NCBI GenBank assembly: GCA_024692235.1
Contig: JAILMW010000007.1
Span: 62,001-126,000 of the forward strand
Direction of reading: 5' to 3'
DNA length: 64,000 bases
Source: Saccharofermentans sp.
GTDB lineage: Bacteria; Bacillota; Clostridia; Saccharofermentanales; Saccharofermentanaceae
Shown: in pieces, positions 1-9,827 of the stretch
Position numbering within the stretch: the first letter of the stretch is position 1
Layout of the letters: each line of letters starts with the position of its first letter
Translations under genes and position numbers: made by a program
The notes under the pieces: generated by a model
Databases searched by the model: none
Seen by the model: only the letters and a program-made list of their open reading frames with translations
What the model was told of the DNA's origin: nothing

Positions 1-3000
1 TACATTCAACGGTTCAAGACCCACTGGTTTTGATGGAAAAGATAATATAGCTATAGGCGGTCTTATCGGCTTTAACGCAGGTGTTGTCGGTCTGCAGAAC
101 GAGTCTGCGCTGTACGGCAGTAATACGGTATGTATGAGTAACCCTATAGTAATGCTGTCTAATTATTGGAAGATTTATAAACCTAATAAGAACAATTCCT
201 GTGTTGGTGGGATGATCGGTATCAATCAGGGTACTTTATATGGAAGAATCAAGACTGATGGCTCATTCGCAGTATTGAGCAGTGATAAAGTCGGCGGCAT
301 CATCGGTAGGAACAATAATTCTTCTATCGGAGCCATGCTTGTAGTTGACGGTAATTCAACAGGAACCGGTGTGTTCACTTTACCTGATGAAATGACATTT
401 AATAACGGTCAGCCTTTGGCTTGTGTTGTTGCTTCAGGATATGTTGCCGGCGGTGCGTTGGCACATAGCGAGATCAGTATGTCTTTTACTAATCCTGATG
501 TTAATGCAAATGACGGGATATACGATATTGATGTAACGATTCCGGAGAATGGTGTAGTTACATCAGTACTTGGCTATAAGGAAGAATCCGTTGGCGGTGC
601 AATAGGTATGCTTAAGAATTGCACCGGTGATTCGCTTGATATAAGGGTAAGTAACTCCGGTAATATAGTTTCTGCCAAGACGAACGAGATGTATTATGTC
701 GGCGGTGCGATAGGTAAGGAAGATTCTTGCTACGTTAGTAACGTTCGTATCGATATATATAATGGTCCAACAGGCCGTATCGGTTATGTTAATGATACTA
801 GTGGTCCATCCAGTGCAGGTGGCGCTTACGGTATTTTGCTTTGTAATTCTAATGCAACGCGCAATTTTGATATTAATCTGGATGATGAAGGCGTGATCAT
901 TGCAAGAGGCGATGATAATAACGGTTCCGGCGGTGTTGCAGGTGTAATCAATTCTAACCAGCGACTTACATTTAATATCAATGCAGTAATTCATTCCAGC
1001 GCTAAGATAATTGCTACAAGCAAGAATGCTGGCGGAGTTTTCGGCTGTACAAAAGGCAACAATAATAATCCTATCAATGCTACTATAAATATTACTCTTG
1101 CTGATAATGCGGTTATTACGGGCGCAGAAAGAGTAGGTGGAAGCGTAGGCTATAACAATAGAACGATTTCCTACAATATAGATTCTTCTATCGAGGGAAA
1201 TGCCGCTGTCATCGGAACGGGAAATGCCAAGTTTATAGGCGGTGTTATAGGATATAACCATAATCCTTTGTCAGGAAGCATCACTTCTAATATCTCAAGT
1301 CCCATTTCCGTTAGCGGTAATGTAGATATCGGCGGCATGATCGGTCATAATGAGAATACTATCGATTCAGGTGATTATACTGTTAATATCAGCGGCAGCG
1401 GCGTTGAGACTGCAATAATATCAGGTGTCAAAAACGTAGGTGGCGTGATCGGATATAACAATAATAACATAGCTTTTGGAACTGACTTTTCTGTTACTAT
1501 TAACAATGCTCTGATATCAGGAACCGAGGATAAGATCGGCGGTGTTATCGGTTGTTCTTTTAAAAGCTTCAATTCTAATACGAATGTAACTATCAGTAAT
1601 TCTCATGTTAAGGGTAATTGTGATGTTGGTGGTTCGATAGGATATTCGAATAGTGGAAAGCTTTGGGAGGACGGCGGGTACGTAAATATAGATATTACTA
1701 ACTCGTCAATATTCGGAAGCTACAATATAGGCGGTGTTATCGGTCATAATAACTGTGAGATCAAAGGCGATATAGCAGCTGATATCACAGGTTGCAATAT
1801 TACAGGTGACCATGAGATCGGTGGCATCATCGGTTGGTGTGAATACGATATGCTCAGCGGTAAAATACTTACTGCCAATATCAGTAATGCTACGATATCG
1901 GGAACTGGTGATTATGTAGGTGGTATTCTTGGTAAGAATTCCAGGAACTTTAATGCCATTACTACTACTACGCTCACCAATGTTACGATCAATGGATGTA
2001 ATTATGTAGGTGGCGGCATCGGCTATACTAATAATGGTGCTATATTTGATGGCGGATCATTTAATATCGTTCTTACAGAAGATACATCTGTTACCGGTAG
2101 CGGCGATTGTGTCGGCGGCGGAATAGGTTGCAATAATTCAACTATTAAGGGATCAGTATCTGTCGAACTTGATTCTGTCCCGATTGTAGGTCAGAATTGC
2201 ACGGCAGGTGGTATCGGAAGGTGCGATTATGATATCAATTCCGGTGTTACTTTAGGTGTCAACTGTGTTGATTCAACTATAAGCGGCGCAGAAAGCGTTG
2301 CAGCCGCAATAGGCAGAAATAACAGGTATATTAACGGTATCGTAGATCTTACTGTTTCCGGTTCTTCTATAACAGGTACCAATTATGTTGCCGGTATTGT
2401 CGGATATAACGATGGTGGTGCAGCGGCAGCTGCACAGCTTAATATGTCATTCACTGATACTTATGTTGCCTCAAGTTCTAACTATGCAGCGGGCGCCATC
2501 GGATACAATAACAAAGAGATAAGTTCTTCTATAAATGCGACGATAACAACAACTGCAAGCGGAGAATCTGTTATCGGCGGATCGAACTATGTAGCAGGAG
2601 CGATCGGATTTAATAATTCTAATCAGATCAAAGGTAAGGTTACTGTTGGTATCTCCGGCAATTCAATTGTTACAGGATCTGAATATGTAAGCGGCGGTAT
2701 CGGATCTACATTGGGAAGCTTGTCCTACAATACTTCAGGACAGTATGCACTTAATGTTACGATAGATTCTTCTAATGCCATACAGGGTACTAGATATCTT
2801 GGAGGAGCAATTGGAAGCGTCGGTGGTCCAAATAACGCTCCTACAGTCAACAGCATCAATTTAACGCTGAATACATCTTGTCCGGTTATTCAGACAACTT
2901 CTCTTGCCGTCAATCAGGACGCATGTATAGGAAGCACAGTTGGACAACTCTTAAGAGGCACTGTCAGCAATATAAACGTAACCGGAAGTGGAGCCTCCGT

Positions 3001-5632
3001 TAATCCTTCAACGGCTAATTCTGCGTTGCCTTCAAGAGTTTATTCGAATGCGATCCTTATTTCAGGTTCCGGCAGATACATCGGCGGTGTCATAGGAAGA
3101 TCCGGTTCTGAGAGCAATGTAGCCGCCAGCAGGATAGCGACGGTATCTGTATCCGATATCAACCTTTGTGTTGTATCTGCGAATGGCTCTGACTTCATAG
3201 GAGGATATATTGGCGGAAGTTACGGAAGGATTGGCGGTACAGGAACAAATGACAGGATCACATACGATGTAACAGGCGTTAAGGTCGTATATAGTAACGC
3301 TGAGCGTGTCGGCGGTTTCTGCGGAGCTCAGTATGGTAATAATACAACTTCAGCTAATCTATATTCCGTTATAAATATCACTTACGATAATGCGATAGTA
3401 TCAGGGCGTGCTCAAGTTGGCGGCGTTTATGGTGTCATAAGCGGTTCGATGTATAACGGCGATATAAGAGTTAATCTTACTAATGGTACTAGAATAGGTG
3501 ATTTTGACGGTTCATTAACGGCAAATGGTGATATTGATGTGAATTCACTCAGCAACTGCATATGTATCGATGTAGGAGGAGTTATCGGATACATATCCGC
3601 GACATCAGGATCCAATTTCCGAGACGGACTTATCGCAGTTGAATTCGATGCGACGTCTAAGATCTTTGCAGGCGGAAGGTCTGACAGTACTACTGTAGAT
3701 CTTAACAATGCCGGTGTAGGCGGTGTTTTCGGTCGTATCGGTACGAGCGGAGGCGGAATCCTTCCTCAGATAGGTGTGAATTCCCGTCAAGACAATGTAT
3801 CCAGACACATTTCTGTCATCTCTGCTACTGCTACACCTGTAATCTGCTCTGCTTCTTCCAATCTCGGCGGAGTTGTAGGTAACATGTACAGCGGTCAGTT
3901 AAGATATGCTTATTCAACAGCTGCCATTGTTAATTGTACACAGACTACCGGTTCCGGAAGGACCGGAGGAGTTGTTGGCTGGGTAAATGAAGGAATAGTA
4001 GAGAACTGTTACTGTAGCGGTCATACCGTCGGCGGCAGATTCGTCCCCGGACAGGATAATATTATCGGACGTGATAATGTTGGCGGATTGGTAGGGCGTG
4101 CAGGTGGATCAGTTAATATCAATCAGTGTTATTCAACCGCTTCTGTAAGAGGTGATGAATGGGTTGGAGGATTTGCAGGATATATTGAAGCATCTCAGGC
4201 TGAAATAATCATGATATTACCTCCTTCCGGTCCGAACAGGTTCCATACTAATTATTGTGTCGGTCGTGTAACGGGTTCGAATGATAACTCTACCGGAGTA
4301 TTCGCAGGAGGTGTAGATACAAGATATTCTATTTGGAATAATGCAGCTGCATACAGAAATAAAGTTTTGCGGAATATGCAGGAACTTAATCCTGACATGA
4401 GAAGGATCGGTAATATATCAGAAGGATTTAGTATCGATGGTATTATAGCGCTGCAGGATCAATGTGTTATGTGGTGTGATGCCGGTGTTGTTAATCCAAA
4501 TAATACCAATAGTCGTGAGGAGCAACCTAATTGTATTAATACCCATGGTGATACTTATAATGCATTTCCTTTTGATCCTTATCTTAACAGCGGAAATCTT
4601 AATCCTAATGGTCACTTGTACTATCCATACAGATGTTTTACAGGATATATTAGTGGTAATAATGCAGGTAATCACATTGGTGATTGGCCGATGCCGCCCG
4701 GAAATAAGCCTTTGACGGAAGTTGGTACGATAATCGATATCCCTGAAACCGTGACATATACTGGCGATGCCATTGAGTTCTCACCTGAAGAGTTACGTGT
4801 CTATAATCAAGGTGAACTGGTATATGGTGTTGATTATCTTGTAACATATCAATCCAATATAGATGTAGGAACTGCAACTATCCAGATTTTTGGAATAGGC
4901 GATTACTACAGCGGCAATACTTCTATTACAAGGACGTTTAATATAGTTCCTGCTAACATCGATACAGTTGAATTTACAAGAGTATTTGCTGAATCAGGTG
5001 ATGTTAACCTTGAGGCTGTATATACAGGTGAAGAGATTCGACCTTCTGTTAATATAACGTATGGCGACATTACTCTTGTTGAGGGTCCAGACTATACTCT
5101 TGAATACTTTAATAACGTAAATGTGACAAATGAGGCTTATGTTTCTATAACGGGTACAGGTAACTATACAGGAACGCATGCTCTGTACTTTACAATCTTG
5201 CCGAAGGATATATCGGAAGGTCAGATAGATGTTAGTCCTGACGATTCCAATACTGTTACTGTGACAGTCGATGGAATATTGTTGACAGAAGGAACAGACT
5301 ATACTCTGGCGACAGATAATGTTGACGGATCAACTGTCTATACTGTTGAAGGAAAAGGTAATTATACCGGAACTGTCAGCCTTACTGTAGAACCGCCGGA
5401 GCCTGAAGAAACAGAAGCTACTACTTCGGAACCGACAGATACTCTCCCTGCTGATACAAGTGAGTCTTCGGAAGAAACAGGTGGCAGTCAAGACGACAAT
5501 ACAGGCGGTAGTGGCGGAGAAACGTCCGATAACGAACCGACTCAACCTGAATCCAATCCGGGTGATGAACAAGAGAGTTCGGAGACTTCTGAGAGCTCGG
5601 ATGATACTTCACAAGACGAAACTGAGATTTGA
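1..5632 (+). CDS. Giant GLUG-like repeat surface protein, 5' end outside window
   Basis: The frame is open from base 2, and the translation before the first ATG (134) already carries the repeat pattern (AIGGLIGFN), so the start lies left of the window and about 1876 residues are visible. Roughly 30 repeats of 35-45 residues with the core GGxIGxN fill the first ~1480 residues. This glycine/asparagine pattern resembles GLUG repeats of bacterial adhesins and IgA-peptidase-like proteins and is expected to fold as a beta solenoid. It is followed by two to three Ig-like repeats of the type seen in clostridial surface proteins (GxDYxVxYxNN...GNYTGT), then an acidic Ser/Thr/Glu-rich tail of about 60 residues. 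I see no LPxTG motif, C-terminal membrane helix or S-layer domain, so the anchoring mode is unknown. It precedes a type IV pilus operon but has its own terminator. The surface or adhesin role is inferred from composition. Confidence 0.8.
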   Translation, partial: TFNGSRPTGFDGKDNIAIGGLIGFNAGVVGLQNESALYGSNTVCMSNPIVMLSNYWKIYKPNKNNSCVGGMIGINQGTLYGRIKTDGSFAVLSSDKVGGIIGRNNNSSIGAMLVVDGNSTGTGVFTLPDEMTFNNGQPLACVVASGYVAGGALAHSEISMSFTNPDVNANDGIYDIDVTIPENGVVTSVLGYKEESVGGAIGMLKNCTGDSLDIRVSNSGNIVSAKTNEMYYVGGAIGKEDSCYVSNVRIDIYNGPTGRIGYVNDTSGPSSAGGAYGILLCNSNATRNFDINLDDEGVIIARGDDNNGSGGVAGVINSNQRLTFNINAVIHSSAKIIATSKNAGGVFGCTKGNNNNPINATINITLADNAVITGAERVGGSVGYNNRTISYNIDSSIEGNAAVIGTGNAKFIGGVIGYNHNPLSGSITSNISSPISVSGNVDIGGMIGHNENTIDSGDYTVNISGSGVETAIISGVKNVGGVIGYNNNNIAFGTDFSVTINNALISGTEDKIGGVIGCSFKSFNSNTNVTISNSHVKGNCDVGGSIGYSNSGKLWEDGGYVNIDITNSSIFGSYNIGGVIGHNNCEIKGDIAADITGCNITGDHEIGGIIGWCEYDMLSGKILTANISNATISGTGDYVGGILGKNSRNFNAITTTTLTNVTINGCNYVGGGIGYTNNGAIFDGGSFNIVLTEDTSVTGSGDCVGGGIGCNNSTIKGSVSVELDSVPIVGQNCTAGGIGRCDYDINSGVTLGVNCVDSTISGAESVAAAIGRNNRYINGIVDLTVSGSSITGTNYVAGIVGYNDGGAAAAAQLNMSFTDTYVASSSNYAAGAIGYNNKEISSSINATITTTASGESVIGGSNYVAGAIGFNNSNQIKGKVTVGISGNSIVTGSEYVSGGIGSTLGSLSYNTSGQYALNVTIDSSNAIQGTRYLGGAIGSVGGPNNAPTVNSINLTLNTSCPVIQTTSLAVNQDACIGSTVGQLLRGTVSNINVTGSGASVNPSTANSALPSRVYSNAILISGSGRYIGGVIGRSGSESNVAASRIATVSVSDINLCVVSANGSDFIGGYIGGSYGRIGGTGTNDRITYDVTGVKVVYSNAERVGGFCGAQYGNNTTSANLYSVINITYDNAIVSGRAQVGGVYGVISGSMYNGDIRVNLTNGTRIGDFDGSLTANGDIDVNSLSNCICIDVGGVIGYISATSGSNFRDGLIAVEFDATSKIFAGGRSDSTTVDLNNAGVGGVFGRIGTSGGGILPQIGVNSRQDNVSRHISVISATATPVICSASSNLGGVVGNMYSGQLRYAYSTAAIVNCTQTTGSGRTGGVVGWVNEGIVENCYCSGHTVGGRFVPGQDNIIGRDNVGGLVGRAGGSVNINQCYSTASVRGDEWVGGFAGYIEASQAEIIMILPPSGPNRFHTNYCVGRVTGSNDNSTGVFAGGVDTRYSIWNNAAAYRNKVLRNMQELNPDMRRIGNISEGFSIDGIIALQDQCVMWCDAGVVNPNNTNSREEQPNCINTHGDTYNAFPFDPYLNSGNLNPNGHLYYPYRCFTGYISGNNAGNHIGDWPMPPGNKPLTEVGTIIDIPETVTYTGDAIEFSPEELRVYNQGELVYGVDYLVTYQSNIDVGTATIQIFGIGDYYSGNTSITRTFNIVPANIDTVEFTRVFAESGDVNLEAVYTGEEIRPSVNITYGDITLVEGPDYTLEYFNNVNVTNEAYVSITGTGNYTGTHALYFTILPKDISEGQIDVSPDDSNTVTVTVDGILLTEGTDYTLATDNVDGSTVYTVEGKGNYTGTVSLTVEPPEPEETEATTSEPTDTLPADTSESSEETGGSQDDNTGGSGGETSDNEPTQPESNPGDEQESSETSESSDDTSQDETEI

Positions 5633-5643
5633 TGTATTTAGCA

Positions 5644-5680
5644 CAAAAAGCGTACCGTACAATGTACGCTTTTTGTATGA
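5644..5680 (+). terminator. Intrinsic terminator after the repeat protein
   Basis: A perfect 12-bp stem, 5644-5655 with 5664-5675, encloses an 8-base loop. The A-rich left arm gives a T-rich right arm. It lies 11 bases after the stop codon and separates the repeat protein from the pilus operon. Confidence 0.85.
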
Positions 5681-5768
5681 TTTAAAATAAAATTAACATT
5701 TTTGGTGGGAAACCAAGACACAATTTTGATATTCTTAAATTAGCAATTCAGCAAAGAGAGGGCATGGT

Positions 5769-6257
5769 ATGACAGACGAAAGAACCGACAAAGCCTTCGA
5801 TGAGGGAGTTCAGTTCTATAGGAAACGTCCCGTTAGAGTCATCGTTATGGATACTCTTGCTGTGTTCGTCTGTTTTGTATTCATGGCTGTCTTTATAGGT
5901 TGGGCTGTTGCTGATGCAGGTGCCAGAAAAGCTCACAAGGAGGCTCGTGATATAAGAAGAGCTTTGATCTCTGTCGGTACCGAGTATTATGCTGAGAGCG
6001 GATCTTTATATGATCCGTCCAGGAGAAGCGGTCTGTCTAATGGTGCAGCGGATCGTATCGCCGAACTCTCGACCCGTAATGGCGACGTTATCCTATATTC
6101 GTGGGATGATGAGAATAATAAACCGTTACAGTTTGAGTATCGTATCGGAATGTACAGGGTCATCTATACTGATTCATCAATAATGGATCAGGTTGGTGCC
6201 AAGGGTGAATATGAAGTTTACTATTCAATTGAGCTTCTGACTTTTGAAGCCGAGTAG
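5769..6257 (+). CDS. Pilin-like membrane protein, first gene of the pilus operon
   Basis: 162 residues with a basic N-terminus, one membrane helix (about 25-47), an Ala/Lys/Glu-rich amphipathic stretch, then a pattern like the GspG/PilA core: DIRRAL, YYAESGSLYDP, SGLSNG. In pseudopilins an AL..YY..xGxYP..xxGL pattern follows the N-terminal helix in the same way. No prepilin cleavage motif (G-[FM]TLxE) exists, and about 25 charged residues precede the helix, so the prepilin peptidase would not be expected to process it. The start is fixed by AAAGAGAGGG just upstream; the nearby ATG at 5764 runs straight into a stop. pilC follows after 20 bases. It may be an assembly or scaffold subunit that keeps a pilin-like fold. 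That is inference from sequence pattern, not a family assignment. Confidence 0.6.
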   Translation: MTDERTDKAFDEGVQFYRKRPVRVIVMDTLAVFVCFVFMAVFIGWAVADAGARKAHKEARDIRRALISVGTEYYAESGSLYDPSRRSGLSNGAADRIAELSTRNGDVILYSWDDENNKPLQFEYRIGMYRVIYTDSSIMDQVGAKGEYEVYYSIELLTFEAE

Positions 6258-6277
6258 GTAAACGGAAGGGAGAGCTT

Positions 6278-7474
6278 ATGCCGGAATATAAGTATCGGGC
6301 ACAGGACAGCAAGGGCAAGATAGTTAAGGGTAAGGCCGAAGCTATAGATGAGTCTGATCTTCAGAAGCGTTTCCACGATATGGGGATGCTGCTCCTTGAT
6401 GTAAGTCCCGTTGTTAAGCAGATCGCTCTTAAGCCTTTGAAGAAGATGCAGCTTGCAGACTTCTGCCGTCAGCTTGGAACTCTTACTAAGGCCGGTGTTA
6501 CGCTGGTCAAGGCTCTCGAGATCGTAGCTAATGATGAATCCTTATCTGATTATGAGAAACAACTCTATATCAAGCTTCGAGACCGTATCGTTCAAGGTGT
6601 TGCTCTATCTAACGTTATGACGGAACTTGATCCTGCATTCCCTCCGCTTCTGATATTCATGATAAAGGCGGCTGAGACTTCAGGTACGTTCGATACAACG
6701 TGCTTAAGGCTGGCGGATCAGTATACAAGGGATGCACAGCTTGAGCAGACTGCGAAGAATTCTCTTACGTATCCTAAGATCCTGGGTGTTCTTATTGTAA
6801 TAGTTCTTCTTATTCTATTCGGATATGTTCTTCCTCAGTTTGAAGATATATTCTCGACGTTGCCTGAACTTCCGCTTCCTACCAGGATACTTATGGGTAT
6901 CTCGAACTTCGTTGCAACGAAATGGTACGTACTTGGAATAATAATAGTTCTTGTGATCGTATTCGGTAAGATGATAGGCAAGCTCCCGATTGTAAAATAT
7001 AACATCGACAAGATAAAGACTAAGGGGATGTGGGGCAAGCTTACTAAGATCATCTATTCGGCAAGGTTTGCCCGCACTATGAGTTCACTTTATTCATCAG
7101 GTATTCCGATCTACAGCTGTGTTCAGATCGCAAGAAATACAATCGGCAATTCTTATATAGAAGCACAATTCGATGAGGTCGAAGCTAAAGTCCTTGGAGG
7201 TTCGAACGTATCAGCCGCTATTCAGGATGTTGACGGATTCGTTCAGAAGCTTCCCGCTACTATCAAAGTAGGTGAGGAGACCGGTATGCTCGGACCTATG
7301 CTCGAGTCAGTAGCTAATGATCTTGATTTCTATGCACAGCAGGCTCTTATTCGCCTGACATCTTATATTGAGCCTGTAATGATCGTAGTTATGGCTGCAA
7401 TGGTCGGATTTATCATGATAGCGATAATCCAGCCTATATATCAGTCTTATTCAACGATCGGCGCAGGAACTTAA
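6278..7474 (+). CDS. pilC: Type IV pilus inner-membrane platform protein PilC/GspF
   Basis: 398 residues with two T2SSF domains (about 65-190 and 260-390) and three hydrophobic segments near 165-190, 213-235 and 365-390, as in PilC/GspF. The N-terminal YKYRAQDSKGKIVKG motif is typical. The platform sits in the cytoplasmic membrane and couples the PilB motor to pilin insertion. The ribosome site GGAAGGGAG lies 7 bases upstream. It is the second gene of a tightly packed operon running to the prepilin peptidase at 12102. Length matches the family. Confidence 0.95.
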   Translation: MPEYKYRAQDSKGKIVKGKAEAIDESDLQKRFHDMGMLLLDVSPVVKQIALKPLKKMQLADFCRQLGTLTKAGVTLVKALEIVANDESLSDYEKQLYIKLRDRIVQGVALSNVMTELDPAFPPLLIFMIKAAETSGTFDTTCLRLADQYTRDAQLEQTAKNSLTYPKILGVLIVIVLLILFGYVLPQFEDIFSTLPELPLPTRILMGISNFVATKWYVLGIIIVLVIVFGKMIGKLPIVKYNIDKIKTKGMWGKLTKIIYSARFARTMSSLYSSGIPIYSCVQIARNTIGNSYIEAQFDEVEAKVLGGSNVSAAIQDVDGFVQKLPATIKVGEETGMLGPMLESVANDLDFYAQQALIRLTSYIEPVMIVVMAAMVGFIMIAIIQPIYQSYSTIGAGT

Positions 7475-7490
7475 GGAAAGGAGAGCAAAT

Positions 7491-8981
7491 ATGTCTATTG
7501 TAGTATTTCTCTCGAATATCAATCTACAGGTAGCCGTCGGCAGTCCTTCTGCTACGGGTGTTAAGGTCTCTAAGCTCTTCTCGGCTCCGCTTCCGGAAGG
7601 CGCAGTACTTAATGGCGTTGTAATGGATCAGGATCTTCTGACGCAGGCTATCAAGACGGCATGGGAACTTAATAAGCTTCCGAAGCAGGAGATAACCCTT
7701 ATCATCAACAGCCCTCAGCTTAGGGCGACAAGACTTGATGCTCCCATAGCTTCTGAGCATAAGACCACTGAGTACATAAGAAGAGAGATATCTCAGACTG
7801 ATTACGGCAGGTTCCAAAAGCCTGTCACCGGTTGGTATGTAGTTAAGAAGAACAGCAAGGCAAAGACAACGAGTCTTATAGCTGAGACTGCCGAGACTGA
7901 ATTTGTAAATAAGTACGTTGAGATATTCGATAAGGTCGGTCTTAAGCTTAAGTCCATCCATAACGGTGTTCAGCTTGCTACCGAATTTTTCAGCAGGCAG
8001 GTAGCAGGTAAGACCGTTATCTACATGATCCTTGACGGTAATTCACTTGTTACTATCTTCTTTGCTGAAGGTAAGTATTACTACGATTCTACCTTAAGAG
8101 TATTTGCTCAGCCCGGTACACCGGAGTTTGCAAGAGAGATCTACAATTCTATATCTTCTATAAGGCAGTTCATATCTGCTCAGCATCTTAATCAGACTGT
8201 TAAGGATGTTATCTTCGCAGGTGTTACTCAGCAGCAGGTCAATACTCTTGTTAATGACATCCTTAATATTGACAGTCAGGTTGATATCTCCATGGCTACT
8301 CCTCCTTCCGGTACATCGATCGCGAAGGAGTCAGGTTCATTCCCTTTCTATGTATATCCTATCTCAGGACTTAAGAAAGTAGATGAGAAACTATCAATCT
8401 TAAAAGCTTCCAAGGAAAATGCGAAGCAGGCTGCAAGCAGCAATAGCGTTATCAAGATGATGATCCCTTTTGTTGCACTCTTAGTAATTGCTCTTGTTGT
8501 TTTTGTAGGACTTCAGGTTGTTAAACAGCAGAGGAAAGACGAGCTTAATGATATTAAGAAGTATAATCTGGATCCTGAAGTATTGGCACAGGTAGCCGAA
8601 TACGATGCGATGCATGACCATATGGAGGAGATCGGTTCCATACAGGGCGGCGTTGATATGCTCAATCAGGATCTTGCATCTTATCCTATAGCGGATTCTT
8701 CGATCAATGAACTGATACTTCAGGCTGCAAGATCTAATAATGTTGATGTTACTTTCCAGACTTACGATGCGAATACCGGTGTCTTCAGCATCATGACTTC
8801 ATCGGAGACTGTAGAGAACATAAACAGGTTCATAGCAGATCTTCTGAATGTGGATGTATTCGAGAATGTAGATTACACGGGATATACACTCAATGATGAC
8901 GGTACTTCGTACAACATAAACGTTGTATGTTATCTCTCAAGTCCCGATATTCCTGAAGAGACTGAAGAGGAGGTGAACTGA
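7491..8981 (+). CDS. PilM-PilN fusion, type IV pilus alignment protein
   Basis: 496 residues. Residues 1-290 read as a PilM-type actin-like ATPase fold (N-terminal beta strands, an IRREISQ segment, then VIYMILDGNSLVTIFF). After a linker, one membrane helix lies at about 321-343, followed by a coiled-coil-prone stretch and a small alpha/beta domain (350-490) with the layout of PilN. In most species PilM (cytoplasmic) and PilN (membrane) are separate proteins bound through a short PilN peptide; here they are one chain. The ribosome site GGAAAGGAGAG fixes the start. It is followed after one base by a PilO-like gene, the usual M-N-O order. The PilN half is less conserved than the PilM half, so I am less sure of it. 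Confidence 0.8.
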   Translation: MSIVVFLSNINLQVAVGSPSATGVKVSKLFSAPLPEGAVLNGVVMDQDLLTQAIKTAWELNKLPKQEITLIINSPQLRATRLDAPIASEHKTTEYIRREISQTDYGRFQKPVTGWYVVKKNSKAKTTSLIAETAETEFVNKYVEIFDKVGLKLKSIHNGVQLATEFFSRQVAGKTVIYMILDGNSLVTIFFAEGKYYYDSTLRVFAQPGTPEFAREIYNSISSIRQFISAQHLNQTVKDVIFAGVTQQQVNTLVNDILNIDSQVDISMATPPSGTSIAKESGSFPFYVYPISGLKKVDEKLSILKASKENAKQAASSNSVIKMMIPFVALLVIALVVFVGLQVVKQQRKDELNDIKKYNLDPEVLAQVAEYDAMHDHMEEIGSIQGGVDMLNQDLASYPIADSSINELILQAARSNNVDVTFQTYDANTGVFSIMTSSETVENINRFIADLLNVDVFENVDYTGYTLNDDGTSYNINVVCYLSSPDIPEETEEEVN

Positions 8982-8982
8982 T

Positions 8983-9822
8983 ATGAAGTTTGAATCCAAC
9001 CTCAATGATAAGGATAAGAAGACGATAGCATTGGTATTGGGTGCCGCAGTTGTATTCCTGTTCTGTTGGTTCGGTATCAGGCCTACGGTAAACGACATCC
9101 TTGAACTTGATGGTGATATTGATACAGCAAGCTTGAAGCAGACTGAGTATAAGAATAAGATAATCAATCTTTCAAGTGCCGAGACAATATTCGGCAGAGC
9201 AGTTACTGATCTTTCTGACAGCACGGAAGAATATTATCCGATGATGCAGAGCTCTGATATCGATCGCATGATGACTTCTTATGTTCTTGAATTCGGATTA
9301 TATCCGGAGTCAATGAATATCACGATGCCTGTTGAACCGGTAGTCGAAGCTCCTTATGTATATTCGGATATTGAGCAGGTAACCGTAACACCTGCTCCGC
9401 TTCCTACAGCTACACCTACACCTGCCGCGAACTCAACAGGCTCCGGTAACAATGAGAGTTCGACATATATGCCAGAGCAGATTGATAGCCTCTTTGTTCC
9501 GTATAACGACGCCAGAACGAATGCTGTTTCTACGGCTTCATCCGGAATCTATTGCGTAACACTCTCTTATACAGTAACAGGTTCTGAAGAAGCATGTCAG
9601 TCTCTTATTGATGATCTTTCAGTTAAGCCTTCGATCAGACTTACAGGATTTGAATGGCAAGAAGTTGATCAGATAGCTGAAGAACAAGAAGACGGAACTG
9701 TAATATACGTTGATTCCGAGAATGTAAGACTTCGTGTGGATTTCAATCTCTACATGACGGATATAGCTGACTACGAAGAAGTAGTACAAGAAGCGGTCGA
9801 TGCCGCAGTAGTGGAGGAGTAA
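8983..9822 (+). CDS. PilO-like type IV pilus alignment protein
   Basis: 279 residues with a short cytoplasmic N-terminus, one membrane helix (about 12-32), a coiled-coil region (35-75), a low-complexity Pro/Thr insert (about 125-150, TPTPAANSTGSG) and a C-terminal ferredoxin-like region. PilO pairs with PilN outside the membrane. The assignment rests on topology and on its place directly after the PilM-PilN gene and before pilB. The TP-rich linker is longer than usual. The ribosome site GGAGGTG overlaps the end of the preceding gene. Confidence 0.75.
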   Translation: MKFESNLNDKDKKTIALVLGAAVVFLFCWFGIRPTVNDILELDGDIDTASLKQTEYKNKIINLSSAETIFGRAVTDLSDSTEEYYPMMQSSDIDRMMTSYVLEFGLYPESMNITMPVEPVVEAPYVYSDIEQVTVTPAPLPTATPTPAANSTGSGNNESSTYMPEQIDSLFVPYNDARTNAVSTASSGIYCVTLSYTVTGSEEACQSLIDDLSVKPSIRLTGFEWQEVDQIAEEQEDGTVIYVDSENVRLRVDFNLYMTDIADYEEVVQEAVDAAVVEE

Positions 9823-9827
9823 CGGAT

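Noticed and set aside
563-1261. Minus-strand frame inside the repeat protein
   Set aside because: An antisense product of the repetitive coding sequence, rich in Ile/Thr/Tyr, without a start signal.
1-5500. Repeats read as a possible CRISPR or DNA repeat array
   Set aside because: The repetition is at the protein level (GGxIGxN), unit lengths vary, and DNA units are degenerate.
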